Source: Deltaproteobacteria bacterium (GTDB lineage Bacteria > Desulfobacterota > Desulfomonilia > UBA1062). Taken from it: 47,076 nt of DNA. The first letter of the stretch is position 1. Each line of letters opens with the position of its first letter. The stretch spans positions 1-47,076 of the forward strand of contig JALNWY010000005.1 in assembly GCA_023230665.1 (NCBI GenBank), written 5' to 3'. Of the stretch, positions 16,219-24,948 are shown piece after piece. The notes under the pieces were generated by a model. The model did not search any database. It was not told the origin of the DNA and saw only the letters and a list, made by a program, of their open reading frames with translations. The position numbers and the translations under genes are program-made.

Positions 16219-17859
16219 ATGGGAAAGAAAGGAAGCGCCGTTTTCATCGTTATCTTGGTTATCGCCATAGGATTTGTCCTCTTTCTCAGTGTCCCCATCG
16301 GCGGGAAGATCGGGCTCGTCCGAGAGGCCATGGTCTCCTTCATTTTCCGCAAGCCTCCGCGCTTTATCTCCATGGAGGTGAACGTGGATGGTGCCCCTCG
16401 GACTGTCAAACCCGGTGAGAGCCTGCTGATCAAGGGCACAGAGACGGTTGTCATCACCAAGATAAAGGCGAACACCTTCTTCGATTCATATCTTACCGCC
16501 GACGTGGTGGGGTTTGGGAACACCAACGATCTGCACGAGCCTCTCGAGACCTCCCAGATCCGCGACCAGCTCCTGGCCGCCGGTCTGCGCTCGGTTCCCA
16601 TCGATGTCTACTACATCGAGTACAATATCGCCAGGATTCCGCTCGAGATGGAGCTCACCGAGCAGGATTTTCTCGACCGGGTAAAGGGGTCCAAAAGCAT
16701 TGACGATCAGATCGCGATCCTCAAGAGCGCCCATGCGAGTTTCCCCAAAAACCGGGAGTTTGTGGCCAAGCTCGATGACCTGCTCACGGAAAAGAACGAC
16801 TACGAGGCCCTTGCCGGCATCTACAAGGCCATGACAGAGGCCGATCCTGAAGATATCCATGCCCATGCGCAGCTCTCCCGCTGCTACATCCGGCTGGGCA
16901 TGTTCCGGGAAGCCATGGCGATGAGCCAGAAGATCGTGGACAAGGGAAGGGCCGATTCCAACACCTACCGCCGTATGGCATATATCGCGGGGCAGACAGG
17001 AGACTTCGACACCAGGGTGAAGCACCTCAGGAAGGCCCTCGAACTCGCGCCGGGAACCGACTCGATCATCATCGACCTGGGCAAGACCTATGAGCAGGCC
17101 GGCAGGAATGCAGAGGCCCTGGAGATATACAAGTCGGCCGCGGGCAAGGCCAGGGACCGCGAGATCCTCATTCCCGTGATCGAGGACGCACTCAGGAAGA
17201 AGAACGACAAAGAAGCGGCCTCCCTGCTGAAACGCTATGTCACGCATTATCCCAAAGACGGGAACGCATATGCCCAGCTCGGCATGGTCATGGGCAGACT
17301 CGGGGATGCGGATGCGCAGGTCGCCTATTATTCCAGGGCCGTGGAGATCTCTCCGAAGGACCCGGTCCTGCTCTACAATCTGGGCGCATCCTTTGAAAAG
17401 GTCGGCAAGGAAAAGAATGCCCTGGAAGCTTTTCGGAGGGCCCTGGCGATAAAGCCCGGCGACAAGGATTCCCTGCTGCGGGCCGCGGCCCTGTGTCTGA
17501 AGGCGAAGGACTACCAGTCGTCCTATGGATATTACCAGTCGCTGCTCAAGGTGGAGCAGTCAAATGAATACCGCAAGGGGCTCGTGTCCGCTGCGGTGGG
17601 CCTGAAGGACCATGAGAAGATCATTGACGCGGCAGGCCAGTACCTCAAGCATGCAAAGGACCACGATGCCGCGCTGGCGCTCGCGTACGCATACGAGGCA
17701 CGGGCCGCTTCCAAGACGGGGAGGCAGAAGCTCGAAGACATCAACGCCGCAGTGGAGGCCTATCAGCTTGCCCTGAAGATCAATCCGAAATCCACGAAGG
17801 CCCAGGAGAAGATCCCGGAGCTTAAGATCGAGTCCATAAGACTCAAAAAAGGCATCTGA
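16219..17859 (+). CDS. Membrane-anchored TPR protein
   Basis: A 546-residue protein with an N-terminal membrane helix (residues about 7-26, SAVFIVILVIAIGFVLFL), then an unrecognised domain to about residue 165. That is followed by some ten tetratricopeptide-like repeats to near the C-terminus (for example AYAQLGMVMGRLGDADAQVA and ALEAFRRALAIKPGDKDSLL). The repeats would face the periplasm if the helix is a signal anchor. ATG 16219 was preferred because AAGG lies 7 bases upstream; ATG 16204 is also possible. It begins a plus-strand run with a phosphatase and a J-domain gene. TPR proteins of this form are often assembly or scaffold factors; a link to the divergent pilus operon is possible but unproven. 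Confidence 0.7.
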   Translation: MGKKGSAVFIVILVIAIGFVLFLSVPIGGKIGLVREAMVSFIFRKPPRFISMEVNVDGAPRTVKPGESLLIKGTETVVITKIKANTFFDSYLTADVVGFGNTNDLHEPLETSQIRDQLLAAGLRSVPIDVYYIEYNIARIPLEMELTEQDFLDRVKGSKSIDDQIAILKSAHASFPKNREFVAKLDDLLTEKNDYEALAGIYKAMTEADPEDIHAHAQLSRCYIRLGMFREAMAMSQKIVDKGRADSNTYRRMAYIAGQTGDFDTRVKHLRKALELAPGTDSIIIDLGKTYEQAGRNAEALEIYKSAAGKARDREILIPVIEDALRKKNDKEAASLLKRYVTHYPKDGNAYAQLGMVMGRLGDADAQVAYYSRAVEISPKDPVLLYNLGASFEKVGKEKNALEAFRRALAIKPGDKDSLLRAAALCLKAKDYQSSYGYYQSLLKVEQSNEYRKGLVSAAVGLKDHEKIIDAAGQYLKHAKDHDAALALAYAYEARAASKTGRQKLEDINAAVEAYQLALKINPKSTKAQEKIPELKIESIRLKKGI

Positions 17860-17912
17860 CGCCCTGCTCGGCCAGGACACGGTAAAGAACGATTCCATCT
17901 CCTGGTAAGACA

Positions 17913-18563
17913 ATGAAGAGAACATTTGCAATCGGCGATATCCACGGCCGTCTGGACCAGCTGGAAGATCTGGTGGCCCGCATCGAACCCGGTAAGGAGG
18001 ATATCCTCGTTTTCCTGGGCGACTATATCGACCGGGGACCCAGGATCGTTGAGACAGTCGATTATCTCATCGATCTCGCGGCGCAAATCCCCTGCGTCTT
18101 CCTGAGGGGCAATCACGAGGACATGTTCCTTGAGTTTCTCGAGTTCGGGACAAACAGATCGCTGTATTTCGCCAACGGCGGCATGAAGACCGTTGAATCC
18201 TATCTGGGGGCTGAGCCCTTTGTTTCCCATACCCAGGTGGCGCGCGCACTCAGCCCGAAGCACCGGGATTTCTATGCGGACCTTCAGTGGTATTACGAGG
18301 ACCGGTACTACCTCTACGTCCATGCGGGAATCAGGCCCGGGGTGCCCATGTTCAGGCAGGAGCGACGCGATTTCGTGTGGATACGCGATGATTTCATTTT
18401 TTTCCCCACCGGCCTGAGCAAGAAGGTGGTATTCGGGCACACCCCCTTTGCCCGGCCTTTTGTCAAGGAGGACAAGATCGGCGTAGACACCGGGGCCATC
18501 TATGGCGGGGTGCTGACCGCGGTTCAGCTTCCGGAAGAAATCTTTCTCCAGTCCCATCGGTAG
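17913..18563 (+). CDS. PPP-type metallophosphatase (serine/threonine protein phosphatase-like)
   Basis: A 216-residue calcineurin-like phosphoesterase with the classical motif order: FAIGDIHGRLDQL at the N-terminus, VFLGDYIDRGPR, FLRGNHEDM, YVHAGIRPG and VFGHTPF. These supply the dinuclear metal site of PPP-family phosphatases. The small size and lack of other domains match bacterial stand-alone PrpA/PrpB-like phosphatases, which may act on phosphoproteins or on Ap4A-like nucleotides. It lies 53 bases after the TPR gene and 34 bases before the J-domain gene, so the three may be co-transcribed. Catalytic residues appear intact. Confidence 0.85.
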   Translation: MKRTFAIGDIHGRLDQLEDLVARIEPGKEDILVFLGDYIDRGPRIVETVDYLIDLAAQIPCVFLRGNHEDMFLEFLEFGTNRSLYFANGGMKTVESYLGAEPFVSHTQVARALSPKHRDFYADLQWYYEDRYYLYVHAGIRPGVPMFRQERRDFVWIRDDFIFFPTGLSKKVVFGHTPFARPFVKEDKIGVDTGAIYGGVLTAVQLPEEIFLQSHR

Positions 18564-18597
18564 ATGCTTTTAAGGTAGTGACGAAAGTAACGGATAC

Positions 18598-19257
18598 ATG
18601 ATCAAGGACTACTACCAGATCCTGGGCGTATGCGGTGATGCGGGAGCAGAGGATGTCAAGAAGGCCTACCGCAGACTCGCCCTGAAGTTCCATCCCGATC
18701 TCAACCGGGATGATCCAAGATCGGCGGAGTATTTCCGGGACATCACCGAGGCATACGGGGTGCTCATCGATCCGCGCAAAAGGAAAAAATACGACGGGGA
18801 CAGGAAGCGGGGCTTCGAACGGGAGCGCGTGTATCAGGATATCTTTTCCCGCTCGGATTTCCGGGAGGTCTTCGACGACCTGCCCATCGGCAAGGAGTGG
18901 ATCGAGAGGCTGCTCATGGTGAGCAGGGTGATAGCCCAGGAGGCCATGCTGTCCGGGGCAAGGCCGCGGGATGTCCTGAAACGCTCCCTGGTGAGGCTTG
19001 CCTCGCAGAGCGCGGCCAGGGTTTTCCACAATGTGATGGACATTCACGAACAGGTCCGGATACCTCCCGAGATCGCCTCATGGGGCGGAGCGATCACCAT
19101 CGAGTACCGGCCCGGCTTTTCGAAGCGCAGGGTCAGGGTGAGCATTCCCCGGGGCACGACGCCGGGCACTGTCTTGAAATTGACCGGGATGGGAAGGATG
19201 AACCCGGCAAAGAGGGCCGGCGACCTCTACCTGCACGTGGACATCGAATCTTCGTAG
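18598..19257 (+). CDS. J-domain co-chaperone-like protein
   Basis: A 219-residue protein with an N-terminal J domain (residues about 3-68: DYYQILGV, KKAYRRLALKFHPDLN with the essential HPD, and ITEAYGVLIDPRKRKKYD). The glycine-rich and zinc-finger regions of DnaJ are missing. The C-terminal 70 residues (VRVSIPRGTTPGTVLKLTG then AGDLYLHVDI) resemble the last substrate-binding beta domain of DnaJ/CbpA. The middle segment is helical and unrecognised. It would stimulate an Hsp70 on a limited set of clients. Its 3' end overlaps the convergent REC-GGDEF gene by 31 bases. Confidence 0.85.
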   Translation: MIKDYYQILGVCGDAGAEDVKKAYRRLALKFHPDLNRDDPRSAEYFRDITEAYGVLIDPRKRKKYDGDRKRGFERERVYQDIFSRSDFREVFDDLPIGKEWIERLLMVSRVIAQEAMLSGARPRDVLKRSLVRLASQSAARVFHNVMDIHEQVRIPPEIASWGGAITIEYRPGFSKRRVRVSIPRGTTPGTVLKLTGMGRMNPAKRAGDLYLHVDIESS

Positions 19258-20183
19258 ACCACGATCCTGTTCTTGCCGTGCTGTTTGCCCCAGTACATGG
19301 CCTTGTCGGCCATTCTGATGAGCTCGTTGTAGTCGGCGGTGTGGCGGGGCAGACCGGCCAGGCCGATGGTGACGCTCACCTCCAGGGTTGCGGCCACGGC
19401 CCTGCAGATTCTCTCCGCTACCACGACCGTCTCTTCCAGGGCCGTCTCCGGGAATATGATCACAAACTCCTCTCCCCCGTACCGCGCCAGGATATCGCAG
19501 TTTCTCGTGTTGCGTCTGAACACGTGCGCCAGGCGCATGAGAAGCTCGTTGCCCTCTTCGTGGCCTTTGGTGTCGTTGTAGTTCTTGAAGTCGTCGATGT
19601 CGATCATGGCCAGCGACATGGTCCGGTTGTAGCGAAGGTGCCTAGTCACCTCGCTCTTTAACAGCGAGATGAGATGGCGGAAGTTGTACATGCCGGTCAG
19701 CTCGTCGGTCCGCGAGAGGTTTCGGTAGTACCCGGCCAGCTCGGCCTCTTCCTTGAGCCTGGATTCCTGGATGATCCGGTTGATGGTCAGGAGCAGGTGG
19801 TCCAGGAGGATCGGCTTGGTGATGAAGTCCGAGGCGCCCAGCTTCATGCATTCGACCGCGTCGCGGATGGTCCCGTATCCGGTGATCATGATCACCTGGA
19901 TATGGGGGCGGATCTTCTTGATATGCTTCAGGAGTTCGGAACCGGTCATGCCGGGGAGGTGGAGATCCACGATGGCTATCTCGTAGCCGTCCTGCTCAAC
20001 CAGATGGATCGCATGCTCGGCGCTGACCGACTCCGACAGCGCGAACCCTTTCTCCCCGAGATACTCGGAGATGAGGTCCAAGGTCTCCTTTTCGTCATCC
20101 ACGAGCAGAATCCTGGCCGTGCTGTTTGTGCTCGCATCTGCTGGCGTCTTCATATTCATCTCATCTTTTTTGCTTATCCGCAT
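19227..20183 (-). CDS. Response regulator-diguanylate cyclase (REC-GGDEF)
   Basis: A 318-residue regulator. The REC domain (about residues 23-140) has the acidic pair in LLVDDEKE, the phosphoacceptor D73 in AIVDLHLPGM and the Lys in ITKPI. The GGDEF domain (about 155-315) has SRTDELTGMYN, the catalytic loop ARYGGEEF (236-240) and an inhibitory I-site RNCD (227-230) exactly five residues upstream. It should make c-di-GMP on phosphorylation, with product feedback. In-frame ATGs at 20159 and 20153 are alternative starts. The gene is divergent from the HDOD operon, whose kinase could be its partner, and converges on the J-domain gene. Confidence 0.92.
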   Translation of the reverse strand: MRISKKDEMNMKTPADASTNSTARILLVDDEKETLDLISEYLGEKGFALSESVSAEHAIHLVEQDGYEIAIVDLHLPGMTGSELLKHIKKIRPHIQVIMITGYGTIRDAVECMKLGASDFITKPILLDHLLLTINRIIQESRLKEEAELAGYYRNLSRTDELTGMYNFRHLISLLKSEVTRHLRYNRTMSLAMIDIDDFKNYNDTKGHEEGNELLMRLAHVFRRNTRNCDILARYGGEEFVIIFPETALEETVVVAERICRAVAATLEVSVTIGLAGLPRHTADYNELIRMADKAMYWGKQHGKNRIVVYEDSMSTCR

Positions 20184-20450
20184 TGCAGAGCCGTACCCTC
20201 TGCTTTCAAGGTATAGTAACGGATATTCAACAAAAATTCATGAGTGAAAAATCTTCTCTGCTGTGGACAAGACCAGGAAGGCAGGGGTATTTAAAGACAA
20301 TCATTACTACTATTTGATCCGGGTCGAGAAAAGGAGGAGGATACACCAGTCCATGACACTTTGAAGCGATATGCCCGCCTCTGACGGCAAGCCCGGGCCG
20401 CCGGGGGCAAAGAGAGCGTTCAAGTTTCCGGTTTGACAGCCCGTTACGGA
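20184..20450. other. Divergent intergenic region with possible 21-codon upstream ORF
   Basis: The gap between the REC-GGDEF gene and the HDOD operon carries AT-rich promoter-like DNA around 20210-20320. An AGGAGGAGG run at 20332-20340 is unusually strong for a place without an immediate gene. An ORF of 21 codons (ATG 20371 to TGA 20434-20436) ends overlapping an in-frame TTG (20433) of the HDOD frame. Whether this leader is translated is unknown. Confidence 0.4.
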
Positions 20451-21263
20451 ATGACAGTGGAAAACACGAAGGCCCAGTTCTGCATAGAAAAGCGCTTCGA
20501 GACCATCCCGGCATTGGATGCGACCAGGATGCGTCTCTTTGAGGTGCTCCAGAGCGACGATGTGGATATCGAGCGGGTGGAGAGGATCATCTCCACCGAC
20601 CCGGCCGTGACCGCAAAGGTCATGAAACTCGCCAATTCGCCCTTCTACCGCCATGCCCAGAAGCATCTTGGCCTGCACCAGTCGCTGCTGACCATCGGAC
20701 TGGATATGGTGAAGTGTATCTCCCTGTCCATGACAGTCATGGGTACACTGAAGTGCGAGACCAGGTACGCCAGGGACCTCTGGACCCACTCATATGCAGC
20801 CGCAGTGATAGCCATTTCCCTGAGCGCAAGCAGGGCGGAGAAGGACAGGCTCTTCACCGGGGCCCTGTTGCACGATCTCGGCAGAATGATCTTTCTGTTC
20901 CTCGCGCCTGAGGTCTATACCGCCCTGATCGACTCGGAAAGGCGCTGCCCCGGCGAAGAGCTGGAGCGACAGACCTTTTCCTTAAGCCATACCCAGTTGG
21001 GGGAGATGGTGGCAAGGAAATGGAACTTCCCCGGGGAGATCGTGGAAATAATCAGCAGCCACCACCGGCCCGTCAACCATGATTCCGCCCTGATATGCAT
21101 GATCAACCACGTGATCTGCCGGTGCGGGATAGAGATTCCGGAAGCGGACCCGCAGTATCTCGACATTGTCCGGCCCTTTCTGGGAGATGCCTTAAAAGAT
21201 CTTGTCAATACCATTGTACAACGGTATAAAACGAACACTGCCATGATAAAAAGCCTGTTTTAG
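20451..21263 (+). CDS. HDOD-domain signalling protein
   Basis: A 270-residue HDOD protein, the catalytically degenerate relative of HD-GYP phosphodiesterases. Visible features are the FETIPALDATRMRLFEVL entry helix, RIISTDPAVTAKVMKLANS (the HDOD hallmark), SIGL-like TIGLDMVKCISLS and a GALLHDLGRMIFL segment with SHHRP further on. The latter two retain HD-type His/Asp residues. HDOD proteins act as adaptors in signalling and motility rather than as enzymes in most studied cases. The start is uncertain: ATG 20451 is used, but TTG 20433 is in frame. It lies 14 bases before the histidine kinase gene. Confidence 0.85.
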   Translation: MTVENTKAQFCIEKRFETIPALDATRMRLFEVLQSDDVDIERVERIISTDPAVTAKVMKLANSPFYRHAQKHLGLHQSLLTIGLDMVKCISLSMTVMGTLKCETRYARDLWTHSYAAAVIAISLSASRAEKDRLFTGALLHDLGRMIFLFLAPEVYTALIDSERRCPGEELERQTFSLSHTQLGEMVARKWNFPGEIVEIISSHHRPVNHDSALICMINHVICRCGIEIPEADPQYLDIVRPFLGDALKDLVNTIVQRYKTNTAMIKSLF

Positions 21264-21277
21264 GGCATGAGGGGGCT

Positions 21278-23428
21278 GTGAAAGACGGTTTGCCTAAGCT
21301 CCAGGAATCCGCGGGCCTCTCCCGGAGCCGGGAGAAGGTCTTGCTCGATCTTCTGAAAAAAGCAACGGATTTCTATGAAGACATCATCGGACTACTCTCG
21401 GGTATCTACGAGCTTTCCGAGTATGTCCGAAGAGGTTCCCCGGAGGACGAGTTCTATTCCTCTGTCGTCAAGATCCTGATCAGGGAATCCCGCTGTGAGA
21501 ACGCCTCGGTCTTTCTCGTAGAGGGAAACCGGGTGGTGCTCAAGGCCGCGGCCGGCATCGAGCTTCCCGGAGAGATCCCTGCCGCCAGCATGGTCCTTGG
21601 CGAGGGAGTGGCCGGGACGTGCGCACGGGACGGCAAGCCGATCCTGGTGGCGGATGTGCATGAATGCCGGTATTACAAGGAGCTCCCTGACTCACAGGTG
21701 CAGATCGGCTCAATGCTGTGCATACCCCTCAAGGACGGCGAAACCACCTTTGGCGTCCTGAACCTTTCCCATTCCCAGAGCAGCTTCTTCAACCTCCATT
21801 ATCAGCGGGTGTTCGAGCTGCTGGGTCTGCTGGTGGGACAGATGCTGACCCTGATCCACATATCCTCGGTCTTCCAGCGCAAAAACCTCGACTTGAGCGA
21901 GATGCTGATGCTCAAGGACGAGAGTCTGCGGAGCCTCACCGAGAGTTACAAAACCGTGGTGGATGCCTCCGAGGACGGCATCTTCATCCTCGATGGGGAT
22001 GACGAGATCACCTTCTGCAACCAGCGGCTCATCACTGCACTGGGAAAGGTCCCGGTCAAGATCCGAGACATGTTCGACGACGCGACTGCGGACTGCATCC
22101 GCGGCTACAAATCCAGAATGAGCCCTGGGCAGTTCCTGGATTTCGAGCGCACCGCCATCTTCGGCACCTCCGAAAGGATCGTGGGCCGGTTTTTCGTCAA
22201 GAGTCTGCGCTCGAACCAGGCCCTGATCATGATGCGGGACATCACGGCCAAGCGGCGGATGGAACAGCGGGCCATGCAGACGGAAAAGCTTACCTCGCTG
22301 GGCCTGCTCACCTCGGGCATCGCCCACGAGCTGAACAACAGGCTCACTCCCATTCTGGGCTTCGCCGATCTCATCAATGCCCAAAGATTGGGAGGCAAAG
22401 ACCGCAAAAGGCTCTCCATCATCGTCAATGCAGCCGACTCGGCCAAAAGCATTGTGGAGTCGCTCCTGAAGTTCTCCCGGAACAAGCCGCCGGAAAAGAT
22501 GGTCTTCGATATGCGGGACATCATCAGGAGGGTGCTGAGCCTCTATATGCCGACCGTGAAGAAGCGCGGGATCCGGCTTATCACCGAGCAGGGACCCGAT
22601 CCGCTTTTTCTCCGGGCAGACATGAACTGCATGGAGCAGGTCCTGGTCAACTTCATCAACAACGCAATCGACGCCATCGGCGGTGAGCCGGGCACGATAT
22701 GGCTCAAAGCGGGCTTGCAGGACGGGAGCGTCCAGGTTTCCATCGAGGATTCCGGGCCCGGCATTCCCGAGGAGATCATCACCCGGATATTCGACCCCTT
22801 TTTCACCACCAAGGCCAAGGACAAGGGAACAGGACTGGGGTTGAGCATTTGCTACGGCATCATCTCGGACCACAAGGGAGAGATATCCCTGGAAAATACT
22901 GCCCATGGAGCCCTGGCCCGGATCAGGATTCCCGCCATGGTCCCGGATGTGCAGCCTGAATGCGCGGAGGCGGATGCCGGGGAATCACCCGCTCCGGCAG
23001 AAGAGGGCAGGTCCGGACAGAGGCCGGTGATCATGGTGGTTGAAGACGAGGAGGATCTGCTGGATCTGATGATGGATTCCTTAAGTCCCTACTACGAGGT
23101 CATGACCTTCACGAACGGTCGTCATGCCTTCGATCATCTGGAAGAGCACGCGTGGGAGCTCATCGTATCGGATCTGAGGATGCCCGAGATGGATGGAATG
23201 GACCTCTACCGCGCGGCAATCAGGAAGAACCCAAGGCTGAAGAGGCGGTTTTTGTTCATCACCGGAGACACGTATGATTATCAGGTCAAGGAGTTCCTTG
23301 AGAAGACCGGAGTGGTGTTCCTGCGCAAACCGTTCCGAGTCAAGGAGCTCAGGGAAATGGTTCGCAAGCAGTTGTACGACAGGCAGGTCACTCGTGGAAA
23401 AGAAAAAGATACTCGTTGTCGACGATGA
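21278..23428 (+). CDS. Hybrid histidine kinase, GAF-PAS-HisKA-HATPase-REC
   Basis: A cytosolic 716-residue hybrid kinase with no membrane helix. In order: GAF domain (about 60-200, VLGEGVAGTCARDGKPILV), PAS domain (about 222-330, VVDASEDGIFILDGDDEI) and HisKA (about 336-400). HisKA carries phosphoacceptor H350 in SGIAHELNNRLTPILGF. HATPase follows (about 440-552: N-box NFINNAIDAIGG, G1 EDSGPGIPEE, G2 GTGLGLSICYG), then a C-terminal REC (about 584-705) with phosphoacceptor D632 in VSDLRMPEMDG and K684. The GTG start has GGGGG upstream. Lacking a sensor loop outside the cell, it presumably reads an internal ligand or redox state through GAF/PAS. The 3' end overlaps the next regulator by 35 bases. 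Confidence 0.93.
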   Translation: MKDGLPKLQESAGLSRSREKVLLDLLKKATDFYEDIIGLLSGIYELSEYVRRGSPEDEFYSSVVKILIRESRCENASVFLVEGNRVVLKAAAGIELPGEIPAASMVLGEGVAGTCARDGKPILVADVHECRYYKELPDSQVQIGSMLCIPLKDGETTFGVLNLSHSQSSFFNLHYQRVFELLGLLVGQMLTLIHISSVFQRKNLDLSEMLMLKDESLRSLTESYKTVVDASEDGIFILDGDDEITFCNQRLITALGKVPVKIRDMFDDATADCIRGYKSRMSPGQFLDFERTAIFGTSERIVGRFFVKSLRSNQALIMMRDITAKRRMEQRAMQTEKLTSLGLLTSGIAHELNNRLTPILGFADLINAQRLGGKDRKRLSIIVNAADSAKSIVESLLKFSRNKPPEKMVFDMRDIIRRVLSLYMPTVKKRGIRLITEQGPDPLFLRADMNCMEQVLVNFINNAIDAIGGEPGTIWLKAGLQDGSVQVSIEDSGPGIPEEIITRIFDPFFTTKAKDKGTGLGLSICYGIISDHKGEISLENTAHGALARIRIPAMVPDVQPECAEADAGESPAPAEEGRSGQRPVIMVVEDEEDLLDLMMDSLSPYYEVMTFTNGRHAFDHLEEHAWELIVSDLRMPEMDGMDLYRAAIRKNPRLKRRFLFITGDTYDYQVKEFLEKTGVVFLRKPFRVKELREMVRKQLYDRQVTRGKEKDTRCRR

Positions 23429-24065
23429 AGAGATTGTCCGGTATTCCCTGGTGAACATCCTGAGAACGCAAGGGTACGAGGTCGATGAGGTCCCGTCTGC
23501 GGAAGAGGCGCTGGAGGTCTTCCGCGAGAAGAAATACCACCTGGTGCTCACTGATCTCGTCCTGGAGGGAATGGGGGGGCTCGAGCTCCTGGAGAACGTG
23601 AAGGTGGTCTCGCCCAAAACCCTGGTGATCGTGATCACCGGGTACGGGTCCATCAAGACCGCGGTCACGGCACTGAGGCTGGGTGTCTATGATTATCTGC
23701 TCAAGCCCTGCGACGAAGACGAGCTGATCATCCGGGTACGGCGGGCCCTGGAGATGCAGAGCTACGGGCAGGAGCAGAAGCGGATTCAGGAGGTCAGTGC
23801 AATAGCCAAGACAACGGTCACGCTCTCTGATAGAATCAACACACCGCTCAACATCATCCTGGGGAACATCGAGATGCTGCAGCTGGCCCCGGAGCTGGAG
23901 AAGAGCCACAAGGTCCAGCAGACTCTGAAGGTCATGGAGGAACAGATATTCAAGATCAAGGAGGTCATGGACAAGCTGGCCAAACTCACCACGGCCGAAA
24001 CCAGAAAATACACAACCTTGAGGGATTACGAGATCATTGATCTCACGTCGCCGAGAAAATCATGA
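23394..24065 (+). CDS. Response regulator with phosphoacceptor-less HisKA-like C-terminus
   Basis: A 223-residue protein from GTG 23394, which has AGG upstream and lies inside the kinase frame. Residues 5-118 are a REC domain with LVVDDEE, phosphoacceptor D54 in LTDLVLEGM and K104 in LLKPCDE. Residues about 130-200 align by eye with a HisKA dimerisation hairpin: TLSDRINTPLNIILGNIEML has the NxPLxxIxG pattern. The position of the phosphorylated His (AHExNxPL) is D146. No HATPase domain follows. It could dimerise with, or compete for, the upstream kinase. The REC part is certain; the HisKA-like reading is an inference from motif pattern. Confidence 0.8.
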   Translation: MEKKKILVVDDEEIVRYSLVNILRTQGYEVDEVPSAEEALEVFREKKYHLVLTDLVLEGMGGLELLENVKVVSPKTLVIVITGYGSIKTAVTALRLGVYDYLLKPCDEDELIIRVRRALEMQSYGQEQKRIQEVSAIAKTTVTLSDRINTPLNIILGNIEMLQLAPELEKSHKVQQTLKVMEEQIFKIKEVMDKLAKLTTAETRKYTTLRDYEIIDLTSPRKS

Positions 24066-24430
24066 TGGACGTAAAGAACATTCTCATTGTCGATGACTCT
24101 GACGATCTGGCCCATGTGATCGCAGACTTTCTGGGTATGTTCGGATATCGTGTGCATACCGCCCATGACGGGATAGACGCCCTGGAATATCTGGAAAAGA
24201 CCTCCATGGATATCGTGGTCAGCGATATCCACATGCCCCGGATGGACGGCTTCACGCTCATGACCGAGATCAAGAGCAGATATCCCTGCACTCCCATCGT
24301 GCTGATCACCGGGTTCAGCGTCAGCGAGGCCAGGAAGCTGGCTTTCGAGAAAGGCGCGGACGCGTTTGTCGCAAAGCCGTTCCACCTCAAGGACTTGAAG
24401 AATGTAATCGATTCCGTAGTGAACAACTGA
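24062..24430 (+). CDS. Single-domain response regulator (CheY-like)
   Basis: A 122-residue stand-alone REC domain: ILIVDDSDD acidic pocket, phosphoacceptor Asp in VVSDIHMPRMDGF, Thr in LITGFS and Lys in VAKPFH, all in place. The ATG overlaps the previous stop as ATGA; a second ATG follows at 24065. With no output domain it would act by protein contact or as a phosphate shuttle. Four phosphorylatable or sensor proteins in a row argue for a branched phosphorelay. Confidence 0.92.
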   Translation: MMDVKNILIVDDSDDLAHVIADFLGMFGYRVHTAHDGIDALEYLEKTSMDIVVSDIHMPRMDGFTLMTEIKSRYPCTPIVLITGFSVSEARKLAFEKGADAFVAKPFHLKDLKNVIDSVVNN

Positions 24431-24486
24431 TTGATCTCATGGCAACTGGACGGGGCAACCCCCTTCAGCAAAGAGGAGGACCTCAT

Positions 24487-24948
24487 ATGAGGAAGACCAC
24501 GGTACAAAAACCTCGAAGGATTTTGTGCTACATCGATTTCAGTGAACACAGCCGCTTTGTCGTGGAGTATGGCTTCGAGCTTGCCGGGCTCGTCCAGGCG
24601 GAGCTGTTTGTCCTGCATTCGGTGGCAGACATCAAGCAGGCTGCGGGCTTTTACATCCCTCATGTCAACACCGGGCTTCTAGAGGATCAGGTGGCTCAGG
24701 CCGCCCGAGACAAGATGTACGCCATCTGTCGTCAGGCAACGGGAGAGGGCGTTGATTCGGATCACCGGCTCGTCACGAAGGGCAATCCAGTGGATGCGAT
24801 CAACCAGGCCATCGAAACCAGGCAGATCGAACTCATTGTTCTGTCTCACGAGACGGGCAGGGGCAGCCTGCACGGCTTCAAGAGCGACCTGGTGGAAAAA
24901 TTCATGAAGAATGCGGCGGTTCCGTTCCTCGTCCTTCCGGTGAAGTGA
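24487..24948 (+). CDS. Universal stress protein (UspA family)
   Basis: A 153-residue UspA-fold protein: RRILCYIDFSEHSRFVVEY at the N-terminus, a LFVLHSV strand, IELIVLSHETGRGSL and a closing VPFLVLPV strand. The nucleotide-loop GxxGxG is not canonical (SHETGRGSLHGFKSD), so ATP binding is doubtful. ATG 24487 has an excellent GAGGAGG ribosome site, deciding it over ATG 24439. It follows the CheY-like gene by 56 bases and is probably the last gene of the signalling operon. It converges on a minus-strand gene with a 47-base overlap. Confidence 0.85.
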   Translation: MRKTTVQKPRRILCYIDFSEHSRFVVEYGFELAGLVQAELFVLHSVADIKQAAGFYIPHVNTGLLEDQVAQAARDKMYAICRQATGEGVDSDHRLVTKGNPVDAINQAIETRQIELIVLSHETGRGSLHGFKSDLVEKFMKNAAVPFLVLPVK

